Assembly (NCBI GenBank): GCA_049509915.1
Contig: JBEKZL010000217.1
Span: forward strand, 1 to 24,883
Direction: 5' to 3'
DNA: 24,883 bases
Origin: JBEKYD01 sp049509915
GTDB taxonomy: Bacteria > Acidobacteriota > Terriglobia > Bryobacterales > Bryobacteraceae
How positions within the stretch are numbered: position 1 is the stretch's first letter; the number at the start of each line of letters is the position of its first letter. The notes under the pieces were generated by a model, which was not told where the DNA came from, searched no databases, and saw nothing but the letters and a program-made list of their open reading frames with translations. This document shows, piece by piece, positions 24,883 to 24,883 of the stretch. A program made the position numbers and the translations under genes.

Positions 24883-24883
24883 G

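Overview
The window looks like a chromosome segment from an acidobacterium of the Solibacter/Bryobacter type. The GC content is high. There is a Solibacter-type C-terminal domain (TIGR03437-like), secreted S53 and S9 peptidases, many soluble two-component proteins, and palindromic elements between genes. I infer the taxon from gene style; no marker gene was compared.

Left end (1-1763): the tail of an ArsR-type regulator/methyltransferase, then on the minus strand a fatty acyl desaturase. Directly downstream of the desaturase is a two-gene module (small conserved protein plus HEPN-like protein) in which each gene carries a single-base frameshift. Extended -10 and -10 elements for the desaturase and for rimP lie back to back at 1853-1935.

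Centre left (1925-8019): the translation/transcription operon rimP-nusA-infB-ylxP(DUF503)-rbfA. A hairpin followed by a T-run precedes rimP. NusA has an acidic tail and IF2 a long Pro/Arg-rich linker. A 324-bp insert with palindromes separates ylxP from rbfA.

Decayed island (8020-10484): fragments of an acyl-CoA ligase, a possible DinB-fold protein and a winged-helix-type protein surround one intact gene, a GH33-like exo-sialidase.

Protease and two-component region (10485-15567): a secreted pro-kumamolisin-like S53 peptidase diverges from an overlapping histidine kinase/OmpR regulator pair, which is followed by a small membrane protein.

Small genes (15568-17846): a miniature secreted protein that looks like an internal-deletion relic of an SBBP/TIGR03437 protein, a VOC-fold protein and an alpha/beta hydrolase. 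The last two have -10 boxes so close to their ATGs that leaderless transcripts are likely.

Right part (17821-24396, all minus strand): an S9 prolyl-oligopeptidase-type peptidase, a MIO-type aromatic amino acid ammonia-lyase (PAL/TAL-like rather than HAL-like), a degenerate GGDEF protein and a soluble hybrid histidine kinase. The last two are separated by one base and probably form one signalling unit. The right edge holds the C-terminal tail of an unidentified minus-strand gene.

The best candidates for something undescribed are the degenerate-GGDEF/hybrid-kinase pair, the lyase with a Met-Leu selectivity pair, the miniature deletion-derived secreted protein, and the decaying HEPN-linked two-gene module.
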